IMG/VR virus record: IMGVR_UViG_3300021090_000089
Location: 1-27,807 of that record
Strand: one strand, 5' to 3'
Origin: a virus
DNA length: 27,807 nt
In this document: positions 1 to 8,021 of the stretch, one piece after another
Layout: every line of letters begins with the position of its first letter
How positions within the stretch are numbered: the first letter of the stretch is position 1
The notes under the pieces: model-generated
Seen by the model: only the letters and a program-made list of their open reading frames with translations
The model's database searches: none
Told to the model about the DNA's origin: nothing
Translations under genes and position numbers: made by a program

Positions 1-1
1 T

Positions 2-463
2 GAGACGCCAGTAGTTGTCTTTACGTGGTTCCGAGAGGCTGCATCCTTGCTGTGTCTCGAACTCATTCGAGCTGGCCTGAAGGCCGCCGTCATCTCAGGC
101 GACAACTCACCTGCTCAGTCGTCGGAACGCCAACAGCAGTTTCAGAACGGCGAACTACGTGTCTTAGTAGGCACAATTGACACGATGTCAGAAGGCATCG
201 ACCTCTGGAAAGCAGACACAGTTGTGTTCCTCGAGCAAGCTTGGGTGCCGTACAAGAACGACCAAGCACAGGCACGCATTCAATTACCCGAACTCATTCA
301 TGCGAAGACTGTGTACACACTGGTGGCAGAAGACACAGTCGACGACTCGCTCCAACAAGTGCTCGTCGTCAAGCGCATGTTCTCCGACGAGGCTATGATC
401 ACACGTGACGTGCTCTTAGAACGTGGAAGAATCTCTAATCTGACTCTAATCGAAAACCCTTGA
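2..463 (+). CDS. SF2/SNF2-family helicase, C-terminal part (5' truncated)
   Basis: The frame is open from the first bases of the window, so this is the 3' end of a longer gene and the ATG at 47 is internal. The visible part is the second RecA-like lobe of a superfamily 2 helicase. A motif IV-like strand VVVFTWFREA is followed by the motif Ia/V-type segment VGTIDTMSEGIDLWKADTVV and a motif VI-like QAQARIQL, then the TVDDSL stretch common in SNF2 proteins. Phage enzymes of this type remodel or unwind DNA at replication or recombination. Motif VI is unusual: family members usually read QAxxRxHR, and here the last arginine is replaced by leucine. The stop codon overlaps the -35 box of the next promoter. 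Family assignment is good; the role is inferred from the replication genes that follow. Confidence 0.8.
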   Translation, partial: ETPVVVFTWFREAASLLCLELIRAGLKAAVISGDNSPAQSSERQQQFQNGELRVLVGTIDTMSEGIDLWKADTVVFLEQAWVPYKNDQAQARIQLPELIHAKTVYTLVAEDTVDDSLQQVLVVKRMFSDEAMITRDVLLERGRISNLTLIENP

Positions 464-488
464 AATAGCGACTGAAGTATCCTATAAT
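460..488 (+). promoter_or_regulatory. sigma70-like promoter, probably giving a leaderless mRNA
   Basis: TTGAAA at 460-465 and TATAAT at 483-488 are separated by exactly 17 bp, a near-consensus sigma70 promoter. The expected start point, 6-7 nt after the -10 box, is the ATG at 495, and no Shine-Dalgarno is present upstream of that ATG. Two CTAATC hexamers at 435 and 446, 11 bp apart, lie just upstream and match the hexamers at the 10.6 kb and 11.4 kb promoters. The -10 context GTATCCTATAATT also resembles the one at 11431-11442. Prediction from sequence only. Confidence 0.65.
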
Positions 489-494
489 TGAGCT

Positions 495-1553
495 ATGAAG
501 AACAACTATTCACCTACGTCCCTTCAAATCCTCCACCGGTGCTCACGTCAGTGGGTTCTGTCTGAGGTGAAGTACCTACAGCCTACGGAGAAGTCTCCGT
601 ACCTGGAATCCGGAACTCTGGTACATGCAGCCCTCGAACGTATCTATCGTGGACAACCGTGGCAGGAGCCCTTCGATCAGGCGACGCGAACTCTGTTAGC
701 GTCTGATGCGAGTGGTGGTATCCTTGAAAAGCGTCTGACCATTGGACGCCAGTTACTGATGGAGTACCCTGACTTCTATCGGGGGGAGTTCATTGTTCCG
801 CTCGCAGTTGAGTGTCCAGTGAAGGTACCGTTGCCTGGAGTGCCTGACGCGTTCATTACGGGGAAGATTGACTTGATCGCGCGTAATTGCTCCAACGGTC
901 ACCTGTTGGTCATGGACCACAAGACTGCATCCGACTTTTCCAGTTACGAAGACGAAAGTATGGCACGTGACTTACAGTTCGCGACCTATTCGTGGCTCGC
1001 AAGTGTGCTCTGGCCGTTCGAACAAGTCGACTTCGCAGTGAACGTGCTGCGAATGAAGGAAGTGAAGGACCCAGTCATCACTACTACAGGCCAAGTGTCG
1101 CGCGACCGTCAAGTCGCGACGACGCCACGACGTGTTCGTGAAACGCTGCGAGCGCGTGGAGTTGACCCTGCAGGGTTCCAGAGTTACTTGCAGCAGCTGA
1201 AGTCGGAGTCGCAGTTCTTCCGACGCTGCGCAGTTGCAGTCACTCGCAAGGCGAACGACATCGTACCAACACTGCAGCGTACCGTGTGGCTCGCACGACA
1301 GGTCGAAGAAGGACGAATGGGACCTGTAGGCGTTGCACACGCAGACCAGTCATGCAAGTGGGGATGCGATTTCCACGACGTCTGCTTCCTGATGGAAGCG
1401 ACAGGACTGCAAGATCTCGATCGCTACAAGACGATGCTCGCTCCTTCGACTTGGTACACTAGCGGTTCGAAGGACTACACTACACCAGATACTGCCGCTG
1501 ATCGCTTACGAGAGTGGACTGCGAACCCACTGCCAGGACTCGGGACACTATGA
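495..1553 (+). CDS. PD-(D/E)XK nuclease, Cas4/RecB-like, probable 4Fe-4S
   Basis: 352 residues. The N-terminal GTLVHAALE segment (about 40-48) is typical of this family, with His44 as likely metal ligand. The nuclease core is GKIDLIAR (Asp126) followed by VMDHKTA (Asp141, Lys143), the D...DxK signature. Cys16 and the C-terminal group Cys287, Cys291 and Cys297 match the split cysteine arrangement that binds an iron-sulfur cluster in AddB/Cas4-type nucleases. Such phage exonucleases process DNA ends for recombination, and the next two genes (Sak4-like ATPase and DUF669 protein) fit that role. The ATG at 495 lacks an RBS and lies at the predicted transcription start. The stop overlaps the next start (ATGA). 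Confidence 0.85.
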   Translation: MKNNYSPTSLQILHRCSRQWVLSEVKYLQPTEKSPYLESGTLVHAALERIYRGQPWQEPFDQATRTLLASDASGGILEKRLTIGRQLLMEYPDFYRGEFIVPLAVECPVKVPLPGVPDAFITGKIDLIARNCSNGHLLVMDHKTASDFSSYEDESMARDLQFATYSWLASVLWPFEQVDFAVNVLRMKEVKDPVITTTGQVSRDRQVATTPRRVRETLRARGVDPAGFQSYLQQLKSESQFFRRCAVAVTRKANDIVPTLQRTVWLARQVEEGRMGPVGVAHADQSCKWGCDFHDVCFLMEATGLQDLDRYKTMLAPSTWYTSGSKDYTTPDTAADRLREWTANPLPGLGTL

Positions 1554-2341
1554 CAGACGCAAAGCCATGCCCACTCACACCCACTATGTCGGAGGATGAA
1601 GTGTCTACTGCATTACGAATGCTACTCTGGGGACCTCCTGGAAGCGGCAAGACGTGGCTCGCGGCATCCGCTGTCGAAGTTGAAGAGCTGTGTCCGATCG
1701 CGTTCCTGAACCTGGACCGCGGAACGAAGACGATTCGAGACCGTCGAGGCATTCGTGTGTTCACGATTCCGAGCGCAGCGGGTAAGGACGGCTGGGAACA
1801 GTTTCGTGCGATGACGGACTGGTTGCTAACGCAGCCACACGAGTTTCGTACAGTGATCCTTGACTCATTCGACGGCCTGTTCCAGATGATTCAGGAGCGC
1901 ATCATCAAGGACGACACTCTCAAGAAGCCGGACCGTGACCAAGACATCGCAACTCAGAACGACTGGTACAAGGGAATGAACCGTCTGATAAAGGTGGTCG
2001 ACTTGTACAAGCGGTTCGCGAAGTTCAACCTAATCGCAACCTGTGCGTCACAGCTCAAGACCGACGAGCAGACGACACTGAAGTACTACAAGTTCGCACT
2101 CCCAGCAGGACTGGCTGAACCAGTCGCAGGAGCGTTCGACGTGGTTGCGTTTATGCACGCACAGTACGATGGAACGAACACTACTCGGACCTTTCAGACA
2201 GTGGAGACGTCGAAGGTGACGGTCGCAAAGGACCGGAACATTATCGGCAAGCCACTACTCGAGAACACCACTATGGCACAGATTTGGTCCGCAACGAAGG
2301 AGGTGAATGCTGCCACTGCTGCGCTTGCAACGCTGTCGTAA
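1550..2341 (+). CDS. Sak4-like RecA-fold ATPase (putative single-strand annealing recombinase)
   Basis: 263 residues from the ATG at 1550, which overlaps the previous stop as ATGA; the in-frame GTG at 1514 lies inside the upstream gene and is not needed. Walker A is GPPGSGKT (28-35), and the hydrophobic Walker B strand ends in TVILDS (101-106). NLDRGTKTI (54-62) follows the second strand, as in the phage AAA_24/Sak4 family. These proteins assist annealing recombination and are usually encoded next to a DUF669 single-stranded-DNA-binding protein and a PD-(D/E)XK nuclease, exactly the neighbours seen here. The family call rests on the P-loop and context. Sak4 versus another RecA-like phage ATPase cannot be separated without a profile search. 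Confidence 0.82.
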   Translation: MTDAKPCPLTPTMSEDEVSTALRMLLWGPPGSGKTWLAASAVEVEELCPIAFLNLDRGTKTIRDRRGIRVFTIPSAAGKDGWEQFRAMTDWLLTQPHEFRTVILDSFDGLFQMIQERIIKDDTLKKPDRDQDIATQNDWYKGMNRLIKVVDLYKRFAKFNLIATCASQLKTDEQTTLKYYKFALPAGLAEPVAGAFDVVAFMHAQYDGTNTTRTFQTVETSKVTVAKDRNIIGKPLLENTTMAQIWSATKEVNAATAALATLS

Positions 2342-2381
2342 CTAACCGCACGTAAACTAACCCTCAATAGGAGAAACCGCA

Positions 2382-2861
2382 ATGACTGAACCGATTATTT
2401 TCAACTGGGACGAGATCGAAGATGGATCCGGGTTTGACTTGATTCCGCCTGGTCCGTATCCCGTCGCGATCACCAAGGTCGAGCTGAAGGACAGCAAGCA
2501 GATGATCGACAGTGGTGGCAAAGAAGGCTACCCGTACATCAACGTCGAGCTCACCGTGCAGGAAGGCGAGTTCAAGGGACGTAAGGTTTGGGACATCTGG
2601 TCGCTGCATCCGAAAGCGATCAAGATCGGTCTCGGACGCGCTCTGCCAGTGTTCGGCGTCAAGATGGAAGGTGAAGGCAAGTATGGCACGTACGCTGAGA
2701 TGTGCGGAATGCTGTTCCCCAAGCTCAACGGTGCTACCGCGATCGCTGTCATCAAGCACCAGGCCGCGAACGACGACTATCCGGCTTCCGAACGCGTCAA
2801 TGCGTACAAGAAGAACGGCGCCATGGCAACCGACGCTGCTGGTCCGACGTCACTCATCTAG
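2382..2861 (+). CDS. DUF669-like phage single-stranded-DNA-binding protein
   Basis: 159 residues preceded by the RBS TAGGAGAAA at a normal distance. The N-terminal NWDEIEDGSGFDLIPPGPYP pattern (a W/D-rich start, then a PxGxY turn opening a beta barrel), the central ELTVQEGEFKGRKVWDIWSL strands and the late acidic/polar tail match the DUF669 family. That family is found directly after Sak4-type ATPases and is thought to coat ssDNA. A 40-bp gap precedes the gene. Function is taken from family and neighbours. A generic OB-fold SSB is the alternative. Confidence 0.75.
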   Translation: MTEPIIFNWDEIEDGSGFDLIPPGPYPVAITKVELKDSKQMIDSGGKEGYPYINVELTVQEGEFKGRKVWDIWSLHPKAIKIGLGRALPVFGVKMEGEGKYGTYAEMCGMLFPKLNGATAIAVIKHQAANDDYPASERVNAYKKNGAMATDAAGPTSLI

Positions 2862-2868
2862 AGACGCC

Positions 2869-3102
2869 ATGAAGAAGATTTGCCAGACGTGTCACTGGGC
2901 GCGTAGTAGCCCTAGGATTATGGCATCCGTCGAAGGTTCAACCTACGTAATGCCTGGTCCGTGGTGCTCGAATTCAAAGTCCACACGCTTCGGGAGTCAA
3001 ATTCATGCTCTCGACAGCTGTCCTGAATGGATGCAACGCGACAAGAAAGGGCCCTGGTGGATACGTCTGGCAACTTGGATTCTGCGGAGACTACGCACAT
3101 GA
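2869..3102 (+). CDS. small Cys-containing (zinc-ribbon-like) protein
   Basis: 77 residues starting at the ATG at 2869, 7 nt after the previous stop. The frame is open far upstream, but that part overlaps the DUF669 gene in another frame and is not coding. The pattern is CQTCHW near the N terminus, then PGPWCSN and DSCPEW, i.e. CxxC...C...C. This spacing is common in small phage proteins that bind zinc, and the C terminus is basic. The stop overlaps the dpdA start as ATGA, so the two are translationally coupled, which hints at (but does not prove) a link to DNA modification. Function unknown. Confidence 0.7.
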   Translation: MKKICQTCHWARSSPRIMASVEGSTYVMPGPWCSNSKSTRFGSQIHALDSCPEWMQRDKKGPWWIRLATWILRRLRT

Positions 3103-3959
3103 TTCAATTGATGCATTTGGCACCTGCGCATACACATGCGCAGGTGCGCAACCAAACACTGGACGGTCGTGCAGTGATGGTGATCGGTGAGCAAGCAGAG
3201 GACGAAACGTTCCTCGCACTCCTCCGGAAGGTGAACCCGTCGTTCGTGATGCTGGACTATCCAGCGTTCGAAGGCGAAGAGGTACCGATGGAAAAGTACG
3301 CGGAGTGGATCAACAAGCTGCACCCGAACGTCATCACTGTGCCAGACGTCCGTTTCAACGGAGCCAAGACACTCGAACGAGCGCGTCAGTTCTACGAGTA
3401 CTTCTTCGGCAGTGATCTGCTACCGAACTGGCCTTGTGAACTGTTGGTCGTTCCTCAAGGCAAATCGCAAGCAGAGTGGTACGAGTGTCTTGATGGCCTG
3501 ATGGAGTTGAGACCAGACCGTGTAGCGCTAGTCGAAGAGGTCGAAGAGCTTTTCCTCGTGCCGAATGCGGACACGACCAAACTCGACGACTACGCGCCTG
3601 GACGAGTTGGCGCATTGATGGCGCTTGAGTACACGCGTCCCGAAGTGCGGCGCACACCCATACATTTCCTCGGACTCAGTGAGGAGATGGAGGAGCTGTA
3701 CTTTGCGGAGTACCTATTCCCAGGCTGGGTGCAGACGTGTGACACAGCGAAGTGTGTTGCACTGTCGAACCTTGGCATTCGGATCAATCCGATGCCCGGC
3801 ACGAAGCAGCAGAAGTACCCAGGCCGAGGCAAGCGCTACTTCCAGAAGATGATGAACTGGGACTTGTCGCGGCGTGCCTTACTTGCGCAGAACATCGGCG
3901 TCCTTGACGCTTGGTGCAAAGCGAAGGAAGGCCCACTGACGGAGGTGGAAAGTGTGTAG
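3099..3959 (+). CDS. dpdA: DpdA-like 7-deazaguanine DNA transglycosylase (TGT-like)
   Basis: 286 residues from the ATG at 3099, chosen because it overlaps the preceding stop (ATGA) with GGAG upstream; the upstream in-frame ATG at 3027 lies inside the previous gene. The protein shows a TGT-like TIM-barrel order: PSFVMLDYPAF (about 47-57), VPDVRFN (81-87), VVPQGKS (117-123), HFLGLS (189-194) and CDTAKCV (214-220). In the family these provide base-binding and catalytic aspartates (here Asp83 and Asp215). DpdA swaps guanine in DNA for a 7-deazaguanine base. The gene is followed, with overlap, by Gat-QueC, and the other pathway genes lie within 6 kb, which strongly supports the call. The sequence is divergent from tRNA TGT, so residue roles are inferred. 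Confidence 0.85.
   Translation: MIQLMHLAPAHTHAQVRNQTLDGRAVMVIGEQAEDETFLALLRKVNPSFVMLDYPAFEGEEVPMEKYAEWINKLHPNVITVPDVRFNGAKTLERARQFYEYFFGSDLLPNWPCELLVVPQGKSQAEWYECLDGLMELRPDRVALVEEVEELFLVPNADTTKLDDYAPGRVGALMALEYTRPEVRRTPIHFLGLSEEMEELYFAEYLFPGWVQTCDTAKCVALSNLGIRINPMPGTKQQKYPGRGKRYFQKMMNWDLSRRALLAQNIGVLDAWCKAKEGPLTEVESV
3120..3147 (+). promoter_or_regulatory. 12-bp hairpin within the first codons of dpdA
   Basis: GCACCTGCGCAT at 3120-3131 and its exact complement ATGCGCAGGTGC at 3136-3147 enclose the loop ACAC. A TTG/CAA extension with one bulged G could lengthen the stem. It begins 21 nt after the dpdA start codon. No U-tract follows, so a role in translation or RNA stability is more likely than classical termination. 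It codes for part of LAPAHTHAQV. Confidence 0.5.
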
Positions 3960-5502
3960 CGTTACTGGAATGTTACGAACAAAAGAGTGGTCCCCAGAGG
4001 AGTTTCAACGTGCTCTCGCCACTCTAGGACAGATTCTTGGTCGCTCCACTACACGTGGACGCGACAGTTGGGGTATTACTGCCATCTACGATAGCAAGCG
4101 AACTGAGGAGATGCGTATCACGGCGTGTTACGACTCCTCCGACTTTGACAGGTTCTGCAAGCATCTCGTCACGTTGTGGGAACTGACAAGCGACATGCCA
4201 CGTCAGTTCATCGAGAACCATCGTGCAGAGCCGACGACTGAGGCGGTGATCGACAAGTCGCGTTATGACGTGCAGCCATTCCGACGTGGAGGGTGGTTCG
4301 TCGTGCACAATGGCACGATCGCTAACGACGTTGAGATACTCGCCTCCCTCGCACCCTTGAGTACGGCTATCGGCAGTACGAAGATCGACACGTACGCTAT
4401 CGCACGGTTGCTGGAGGAGAAGATGCTCGCCAGCGCGACGATTACAGAGATGGTCGACTTGCTGCATTCGAGCGTCAAGGGCAGCTACGCATTCCTCTTC
4501 GTCAACATGGAGTTGCCGGGAACTGCGTGGCTCATTGCGAATTACAAGCCGCTACACATTCTGCACGACGAAGAGCTCGGCGCGTACTTCTACACCAGTC
4601 TAGAGGACAGTTTCGTGGATGGTGTCCTTCCTGGGCTGACAAGTTACGTACAGCAAGTGCCTCCGTACTCCATCGTCAAGTTATCCGCTGCCATCGGTGG
4701 CAAGCCGAAGTCGTGCAAGGTCACGATCGAGACGTCGTCTCTACGTGCCAATCCGAAGCAGAAGGCGTTAGTCGTCTGCAGTGGTGGACTAGACTCAACC
4801 GTGGCTGCGATGTACCTGTATAAGCGCGGCTACGAAGTTGGACTGTTGCACTTCCGTTACGGGTGTGTGGCAGAGTCACGTGAGGTGTCTGCTGTGAGTG
4901 CACTAGCTGCACTACTGCATGCGCCACTATTCTACATCAGTGTACCCGACTTCAAGGAAACTATTGGTGGCAGCACACTGTTTCAGGACCAAGCGACGTA
5001 TACGTCGGAGAAGGCGGGAATGTCGGGTGCAGAGTTCGCGTATGAGTGGGTGCCTGCACGAAACCTTGTGTTCCTATCACTCGCTGTAGCGCTAGCGGAA
5101 GCGAAGGGCTACGACTTTGTGGCGAGTGGTGTGAACCTTGAGGAGGCTGGTGCGTATCCAGACAACGAGATGATATTCATTCAGAAGCTCAACGCTGTAC
5201 TGCCTTACGCTACGCACCCAGATCGACAGGTGCACCTGCTCATGCCGACCGGCAACCTAATGAAGCGTGAGATCGTGCAGATGGGCTTGGAGTACGGCGC
5301 ACCCATCCAGCACAGCTGGAGCTGCTACTCGGAAGGCAAAGATGGTCACCACTGCGGTACATGCGGTCCGTGCTACATGCGCAAGACTGCGTTCAAGCTC
5401 GCAGGTGTGAAGGACCCCGCATTCATTCATGAGTGGGAAGACTCATTCTGGGACGGCTGCACGCCATACGTGTATCCCGTCAGCACGGAGTTGATCGCAT
5501 GA
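3952..5502 (+). CDS. gat-queC: Gat-QueC: class II glutamine amidotransferase fused to 7-cyano-7-deazaguanine synthase
   Basis: 516 residues. Translation starts at the GTG at 3952 after GGAGGTGGAA, which puts the nucleophile Cys2 (MCSVTG) at the mature N terminus, as class II amidotransferases require. The Gat domain (about 1-250) shows RGRDSWG (35-41), HNGTIAN (119-125, oxyanion and substrate site) and GSYAFLF. The QueC domain (about 270-516) has the PP-loop SGGLDST (277-283), ARN (369-371), GAYPDNE and the zinc site C458, C468, C471, C474. QueC turns CDG into the amide ADG and then preQ0 with ATP and ammonia. Ammonia from glutamine and partial stopping at an amide or amidine product explain the fusion known from archaea and from phage 9g. 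No residue loss is seen. It overlaps dpdA upstream and the polymerase downstream. Confidence 0.92.
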   Translation: MCSVTGMLRTKEWSPEEFQRALATLGQILGRSTTRGRDSWGITAIYDSKRTEEMRITACYDSSDFDRFCKHLVTLWELTSDMPRQFIENHRAEPTTEAVIDKSRYDVQPFRRGGWFVVHNGTIANDVEILASLAPLSTAIGSTKIDTYAIARLLEEKMLASATITEMVDLLHSSVKGSYAFLFVNMELPGTAWLIANYKPLHILHDEELGAYFYTSLEDSFVDGVLPGLTSYVQQVPPYSIVKLSAAIGGKPKSCKVTIETSSLRANPKQKALVVCSGGLDSTVAAMYLYKRGYEVGLLHFRYGCVAESREVSAVSALAALLHAPLFYISVPDFKETIGGSTLFQDQATYTSEKAGMSGAEFAYEWVPARNLVFLSLAVALAEAKGYDFVASGVNLEEAGAYPDNEMIFIQKLNAVLPYATHPDRQVHLLMPTGNLMKREIVQMGLEYGAPIQHSWSCYSEGKDGHHCGTCGPCYMRKTAFKLAGVKDPAFIHEWEDSFWDGCTPYVYPVSTELIA

Positions 5503-8021
5503 CAACTCCCACAGTCGATGTCGCAGCACTAAAGCGAGAGCAAGCTGAACTGATCGCTATACGCGACTCGCTGTTGAAGCTCCCGGAGCGTAGAGTGCCA
5601 GGTGAAGGTCCTAGTAGTCATACTGACATGGTGCTCGTTGGAGAAGCTCCAGGAGCGAGTGAGGTGCTGCAGCATCGGCCGTTCGTTGGTCCTAGCGGAG
5701 AGCTACTAGACCTGATGCTGCAGCTGGTAGGAATTGCACGTGGTACTGTCTGGATCACGAACGCTGTGAACTGGCGTACCATGGACAAGGACCGCAAGAA
5801 TCGTGCACCTACGCAGGCTGAGATCAACGCCGATGCGGAACGTCTTGAGTCGGAGATTCGCTCCCACAGCCCCCGGCTGATCTACTGCCTAGGTGCGACT
5901 GCAACCAAAGCAGTACTTGGGAAGTCGTTGTCGGTGGAAGAGATTCGTGGGTTCCCTATCTGGTCCATGAAGTACGAGTGTTACTGCGTCACCACCTACC
6001 ATCCGAGCGCTGTGCTACGCGACTACATGAGGTTCCCAGAGTTTCACAAGGACCTGCGAGACCACCCACGCTACCTAGAGATGGAGCTTGGTGGAGTCCA
6101 ACCGCCAGTAGTCGACTACTCAGTGTACGAAGACGCTGCGCAAGCAAACATACTCATGCAGCAGCTGATGGACTCACCCATCGGCGATATTGCGTTCGAC
6201 ATTGAGACCGACGGGTTCAACTACCAGACGGATCGCATCCTGGAGTTAGGCCTGGCCTGGTTCCGACCTAGCACGGGTGAGATACGTGCAGCGATACTTC
6301 CGATGGAAGTGGCCTGGAGCAGACCACTGCTCTCGCAGCTGATGCTCAAGAAGAACGCGGTCTGGCACAACGGTAAGTTCGACGTACGCTTCCTGCGCTA
6401 CCAGCAGGAAGTAGATGCAGCCCTCGACGACGACACCATGCTCATGCACTACGCATTAGATGAACGTCAGGGTGTGCACAGCTTGAAGATACTCGCACGC
6501 GAACGTTACAACTCGCCATGGTACGAGGGCGAGATCAAGCAGTACCTGCCTAATTCGAAGACGCCGTATAGCCGCATCCCGAATCCCATCCGCTGGAAGT
6601 ACCTTGCGTTCGACGTTTACTACACACTGATGCTAGCACGTGACCTTCGCAAGGAGATGGTAGCGGATGAAGTGCAGCACCTGTACAAGACTGTGCTGAT
6701 CGAAGGTGCACAGTCGTTCTCGAAAGCGGAGATGTACGGTATCTGCGTCGACATGCCTCACCGGGAGTACTTGCATAACGTGCTGTCGGAGGAGCTTGCG
6801 CAGAGGCAGGCAGTCATCGTTGTAGACGCCGCTAAGGTCGGCATTACTGTCACAAATGGGAAAGCGAATGCGCAGATCAATAGCTGGCTGTACGACGGTC
6901 ATAAGTGGCCTCTGTACGAAGGCAAGCGCACTAGTGTGAAGGAGTCCTTGGAGCGTTTCCCTGACAGACCGGAGACGTTCATGCTGCAGCAGTTTCGCCA
7001 GACCGCGTACCTGATAGGTACGTTCGTGAATGGGCTACCACAGCATATGGACGCGCAGGGCCTCATCCATCCGGACGTACTCATGCATGGCACAGTCACA
7101 GGTAGGCCTGTGATCCACGACCCTCCACTGCAGACCGCACCACGCAAGCACAAAGACATCAAGCGAGTGGTGTGCAAGGCTAGGCCTGGACATGTAATCG
7201 TCGCTGCAGACTACGATCAGCTGGAAATCCGGGTTATGGCGTGGTATAGCCGGGATCAGAACATGATAGACGGGTTCACCAAGCCCCTCACCATAGTCCG
7301 CAGCCCACATGAGGGGCCTCCCGCCATAGCCATGGCAGACCGGTTCGCGGAGCCCACCTACACCTGGCAGGACGTAGGAGACACGGTGTATGAGTACCAA
7401 CCTGACTTCCATACACGCGGTGCTGCACTGGCGTTCGAGAAGCCGTGGTGGGAGATTACCGAGGACGAGCGGTACGACTACAAGTTCGTCATCTTTGGTG
7501 TCCTGTATGGTCGCGGTGCACGCTCGCTAGCCCTAGACCCACAGGGGCTGCATGGCAAGACCGTCAAGCAAGCTCAGCGGTACATCGATGGTCTGTGGGC
7601 AGCGTTCCCTGACCTAAAGGCGTACTATGCTGACGTGACCAAGTACGTACTCAAGCATGGTGAGATCGTCACTGCGTTCGGACGCAAGAGGCGCTTCCCC
7701 TTCATCGGGAAGGACTTCTGGTACAAGATCGAGAAGCAGATAAAGAACTTCCCAGCGCAGAGCACTGCCAGCGATATCTGTGTGTCGGGGTTCAACGTCC
7801 TCAGTAAGGAGCTGCCGAGTCAAGTACGCGGCCAGCCTCTGTTCACAGTGTACGACAGTATCGAGTCAGAGGTGCCTGAAGACCGCGTGTCGGAGGCAGT
7901 AGCACTCGTAAAGGAAGCAATGCAAAACCCTCCACTGGAGTGGAGGAACATACCCTGGACGGTGGACGTAGAGGTAGGTCCGTCGTGGGGACAAGTCAAA
8001 CGTTATAAGGAGACTACATGA
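5499..8021 (+). CDS. polA: uracil-DNA glycosylase-like / 3'-5' exonuclease / family A DNA polymerase fusion
   Basis: 840 residues from the ATG at 5499 (ATGA overlap with queC). A family 4/5-like UDG domain (about 40-190) has GEAPG (48-52), PFVGPSG and YHPSAVLR (His168), but lacks the N-terminal CxxC of iron-sulfur UDGs. The proofreading domain has DIET (234-237), HNGKFD (290-295) and YLAFD (368-372). The polymerase domain has TVTGR, motif A DYDQLEIR (571-578), and motif B R658...K662...Y670-G671 with Phe at the ddNTP-discriminating site. Motif C is VYDS (784-787) where E. coli Pol I has VHDE. About 40 residues between motifs A and B look like an insertion. This is the likely replicative polymerase. 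N-terminal UDG fusions are known in phages such as SPO1. Confidence 0.93.
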   Translation: MTTPTVDVAALKREQAELIAIRDSLLKLPERRVPGEGPSSHTDMVLVGEAPGASEVLQHRPFVGPSGELLDLMLQLVGIARGTVWITNAVNWRTMDKDRKNRAPTQAEINADAERLESEIRSHSPRLIYCLGATATKAVLGKSLSVEEIRGFPIWSMKYECYCVTTYHPSAVLRDYMRFPEFHKDLRDHPRYLEMELGGVQPPVVDYSVYEDAAQANILMQQLMDSPIGDIAFDIETDGFNYQTDRILELGLAWFRPSTGEIRAAILPMEVAWSRPLLSQLMLKKNAVWHNGKFDVRFLRYQQEVDAALDDDTMLMHYALDERQGVHSLKILARERYNSPWYEGEIKQYLPNSKTPYSRIPNPIRWKYLAFDVYYTLMLARDLRKEMVADEVQHLYKTVLIEGAQSFSKAEMYGICVDMPHREYLHNVLSEELAQRQAVIVVDAAKVGITVTNGKANAQINSWLYDGHKWPLYEGKRTSVKESLERFPDRPETFMLQQFRQTAYLIGTFVNGLPQHMDAQGLIHPDVLMHGTVTGRPVIHDPPLQTAPRKHKDIKRVVCKARPGHVIVAADYDQLEIRVMAWYSRDQNMIDGFTKPLTIVRSPHEGPPAIAMADRFAEPTYTWQDVGDTVYEYQPDFHTRGAALAFEKPWWEITEDERYDYKFVIFGVLYGRGARSLALDPQGLHGKTVKQAQRYIDGLWAAFPDLKAYYADVTKYVLKHGEIVTAFGRKRRFPFIGKDFWYKIEKQIKNFPAQSTASDICVSGFNVLSKELPSQVRGQPLFTVYDSIESEVPEDRVSEAVALVKEAMQNPPLEWRNIPWTVDVEVGPSWGQVKRYKETT

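Noticed and set aside
2342-2362. Two CTAACC hexamers before the DUF669 gene
   Set aside because: They differ from CTAATC, are 15 bp apart rather than 11, and have no -10 box at the right distance.
2512-2868. Upstream extension of the 2869 gene
   Set aside because: It overlaps the DUF669 gene in a different frame and is Ser/Arg-rich noise; the ATG at 2869 starts right after the DUF669 stop.
5433-5498. Longer start for the polymerase
   Set aside because: The extra 22 residues lie inside queC and have no conserved sequence; the ATGA overlap at 5499 matches the style of the other junctions.
7311-7350. Inverted repeat with 8-bp arms around 'gcccctca ... tgaggggc' near 7285-7317
   Set aside because: The loop exceeds 20 nt and it is deep inside the polymerase gene, so it is probably chance.
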